Part shown: positions 61,820 through 64,000 of the stretch, one piece after another | How the letters are laid out: each line of letters starts with the position of its first letter | Position numbering within the stretch: the stretch's first letter is position 1 | DNA from: Hetaerina americana | Lineage: Eukaryota > Arthropoda > Insecta > Odonata > Calopterygidae | Direction: 5' to 3' | Length of the DNA stretch: 64,000 nucleotides | Assembly (NCBI GenBank): GCA_022747635.1 | Contig: JAKTNV010000001.1 | Span: 45,392,446-45,456,445 of the forward strand | The notes under the pieces: generated by a model | What the model saw: the letters and a program-made list of their open reading frames with translations, nothing else | Database searches by the model: none | Told to the model about the DNA's origin: nothing | Translations under genes and position numbers: made by a program

Positions 61820-61890
61820 AGTAAAGGTGTGATGAATGATGATTAGGTCATTACCATAAAGATCTAATCATCATTCGTTGCGCCTTTACT
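61820..61890 (+). ncRNA. Candidate 71-nt hairpin RNA (pre-miRNA-like)
   Basis: Arms 61820-61849 and 61861-61890 pair over all 30 positions when read as plus-strand RNA: 25 Watson-Crick and 5 G-U pairs, with an 11-nt loop (ATTACCATAAA). All five arm differences are of the kind that keeps pairing on this strand; on the minus strand they would be A-C mismatches. The size and loop suit a pre-miRNA-like hairpin, but no expression evidence exists and a decaying palindrome or foldback element is an alternative. Confidence 0.45.
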
Positions 61891-64000
61891 TTGTCATCCA
61901 TTTCAGGATGCACGCATATGTTATAAGTCATGGGAATCACAATTCCGACGAAATAATCATTTCATATAAATCAAGGGCTGATTTCACTTAATTTGCCTCT
62001 ACTTCATTATCTTTGAAAGCCATCAGCGAGGTAATATCCTAATTTTAACCCTGTGAAACGCCGTGTTTAGGAAATATTTTTAAATGTTAAAAGTTTTTTT
62101 TTTATTTTCCGTCACCATGACTATGTTGAGTATTTATCATTCATTTACGCCGGCCATTTGTTCTCGAATCTCATGAAGCATAGAAACACCAAATACAGTA
62201 CTGGAAACTACTGTTCCCCACATTGTGTGACTTTGAGCAATATGTATTTCTCCTTCTAGAATTGACTTCAATCAGCTCTGGTGCGGGTTAATATGAATAA
62301 AAGAAAAAAATAACAATCTGGATTCCCGGATGTGCTCTTCAAAGTTAGATAATAGATAAAGCTCCTTAATTCCATCCAGTAAAACTTAGTTATCACAATT
62401 GTGCCTCATTTCCCCATACTTAATTTAATCCAGAGCCTTGTAATCTAAATTTTGTCGATACTTCTCAATATTTTTTTCCGAGTTTGAAATTTTTTTTATG
62501 CTTCTCCCGTCCTCATTTTCTGTTACCTAACTTTATGCCCGGTTGAAGCACAAAATTAGCTTTAAGAAGTGTAGCTAAATTCTGTTATGATGGGTAATAC
62601 ATCAAAACCCGGTAGGATACTTAGAGTCTTTGAATAATAAAAGTTAATTAAATTAATTAAATATTTTTCAAAAATAAAAGGTTTGGAGACGTGATTCTTG
62701 AATAAATCAGTAGAATTATAATTTTGTATGCATTAAATAGGTCATTTTGTAAAATCAAGCACATTCAACAGTCAATAATCAAGCTATGCGTAGACAAATG
62801 TGTTTTAATATATCCTGTTCTAATTACATATTTTCCTTTACTAAATACTCCGCGTTAATTGGACTCTTGTGTTAATAAAGTACAAAGCCCATCGTTTACC
62901 AAATGTCAACCTAACCGCTGCAGTTGTTTATGCTCGAAAGAGATCCATGTAGACGTTCATATAGACAGTGTCTAACTAATTTCCCCGTCTGAGTATGGAT
63001 TTTTCTCTTTCGCTGCACTCGCCTTTTGATTGAGGGAGGGCAGTTGCTGCCGCACCTGCCGTTTCTCCCCTTAAAAACCCCTTTTCCGTCGCGCGTAACA
63101 GCCTCTATCTCGCCTTTGGCTTGGAAGATGACAAGCTCCAAACATTTTGTCTCCGGTTTCACTCATTCGGTTCTAAAAGAGGGTACGTCACCCCCACGTG
63201 GGACGCCGCGCCGCCCGCCTTCCCCATCCTCCCCCACCGCCTCGCTTCGTTTGCATCAGTGCCGCGCTCACCTCCTCATCTCGGCCCTCTGCGTCGACTC
63301 CCCAGAGCAAGAGGGCAATGGGGGAGTGGAAGAAAAAATAGAACGACACTGGGAGAAGAATTCTGGAACCAGATTCAGGGCGGCGAGAAGGCGCAAACGG
63401 AGGACGCAGGGGGGAGCGGAGGTCTTTGGCCGATGTTTCTTCTTCCGTTTCCGCGTTTGTGGTGCCTTTGCTGTAACTAGACACGACTTGACTTTGTTCA
63501 AAGCAGTGGAACAGTTGAGAAATTTCCGCAAAGAGGTGCTCAGAACTGGGTCGACTCAGTTATTACGTTAGCCTTAAATCATTGGGGCGTCGATTGGATT
63601 AGCGCTGAAGATACCGTGGGGGGGGGGGGGCGTCGCTCAACGAATGGGTGGAATTCTCATTTCGGTTAAGGGAATATAGATTTTTTCAGCAGGACTTGCA
63701 AGGTCACGGTCTTTTTGCATTCTTTTTTTTAAGTATTGTAAGAGTCCGTCAAACGTCATCATTCAGTCCGTGGGACGCAAAACCCAGAAAATTAACTCGA
63801 GAATTCACCATGACTTACTCCTCTCACACTACTCCTATGTTTAACAAATTAATCCTCTGTCCAAACCCATGATAACTTCATGTAATTTCCATAAATGTTT
63901 CAATGACAAGCAGTTAGTCAAGTGGATTTCATTCCCGCTTAGGACCTAGCTATTTTGTTAGCGCAGGCAGTTACATCCCGGAGGGACATGATGATAGTTA
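61891..64000. other. AT-rich stretch ending in a GC-richer segment
   Basis: 61891-62950 is AT-rich with nothing recognised. 62990-63470 is GC-richer with C-rich then G-rich segments. A 181-codon plus-strand frame at 63026-63571 crosses it. It has more varied composition than other island frames, but no motif I recognise and a competing 119-codon frame on the same strand, so no gene is called. A run of G lies at about 63618-63629. Confidence 0.45.

Noticed and set aside
63026..63571. 181-codon plus-strand frame as a host gene
   Set aside because: It crosses a GC-rich segment with another long overlapping frame on the same strand and two on the opposite strand. No recognisable motif, so it was kept only as a note.

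Overview
The window looks like gene-poor nuclear DNA of an arthropod, probably an insect. This is inferred from three things: AT-rich sequence with no long open reading frames, mariner-family DNA transposons next to non-LTR (LINE) reverse-transcriptase fossils, and several tRNA-derived SINEs. There is no bacterial gene organisation, no rRNA and no CRISPR. I recognise no intact host protein gene. The longest open frames (up to about 260 codons) lie in GC-rich purine or pyrimidine tracts and read as low-complexity Pro/Ser/Arg/Gly strings. The species cannot be named from the sequence alone.

Layout. 1-5200: AT-rich DNA with three GC-rich purine islands. 5207-5475: a SINE. 5767-5906: a TA/TATG microsatellite. 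6257-9653: the most striking object, a 3.37-kb insertion flanked by an exact 15-bp target-site duplication. It is built of 334-bp tandem units, six tRNA-like modules on the minus strand and then five on the plus strand, meeting at a palindromic centre (8133/8177). The copies are almost identical. 12.9-13.56 kb: a decayed LINE reverse-transcriptase tail. 17.75-18.24 kb: a decayed, internally deleted mariner. 19.07-19.32 kb: a SINE with a lost B box. 20.70-21.57 kb: a 753-bp deletion-derivative mariner with matching terminal inverted repeats, sitting in a TA microsatellite. 24.78 and 42.61 kb: two members of a second SINE family. 33.64, 35.33, 35.65 and 40.15 kb: members of the first SINE family, two with recognisable target-site duplications. 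43.77-44.28 kb: the 3' half of another mariner, abutting a LINE reverse-transcriptase fragment at 44.32-45.77 kb that still has the A, B and C polymerase motifs. 51.46-51.55 and 61.82-61.89 kb: two near-perfect hairpins of about 86 and 71 nt.

Throughout, GC-rich islands of about 0.2-1 kb with strong strand asymmetry (GGAG/GAGA on one strand) alternate with AT-rich DNA.

How the parts relate. Most recognisable content is mobile DNA and its debris. LINE machinery is the likely source of the SINE insertions and of the target-site duplication around the tRNA-like array. The array is best read as a recent retroposition or post-insertion amplification event. Three open frames bounded by splice-like signals (14.3, 15.7 and 59.2 kb) are offered as weak candidates for host exons.
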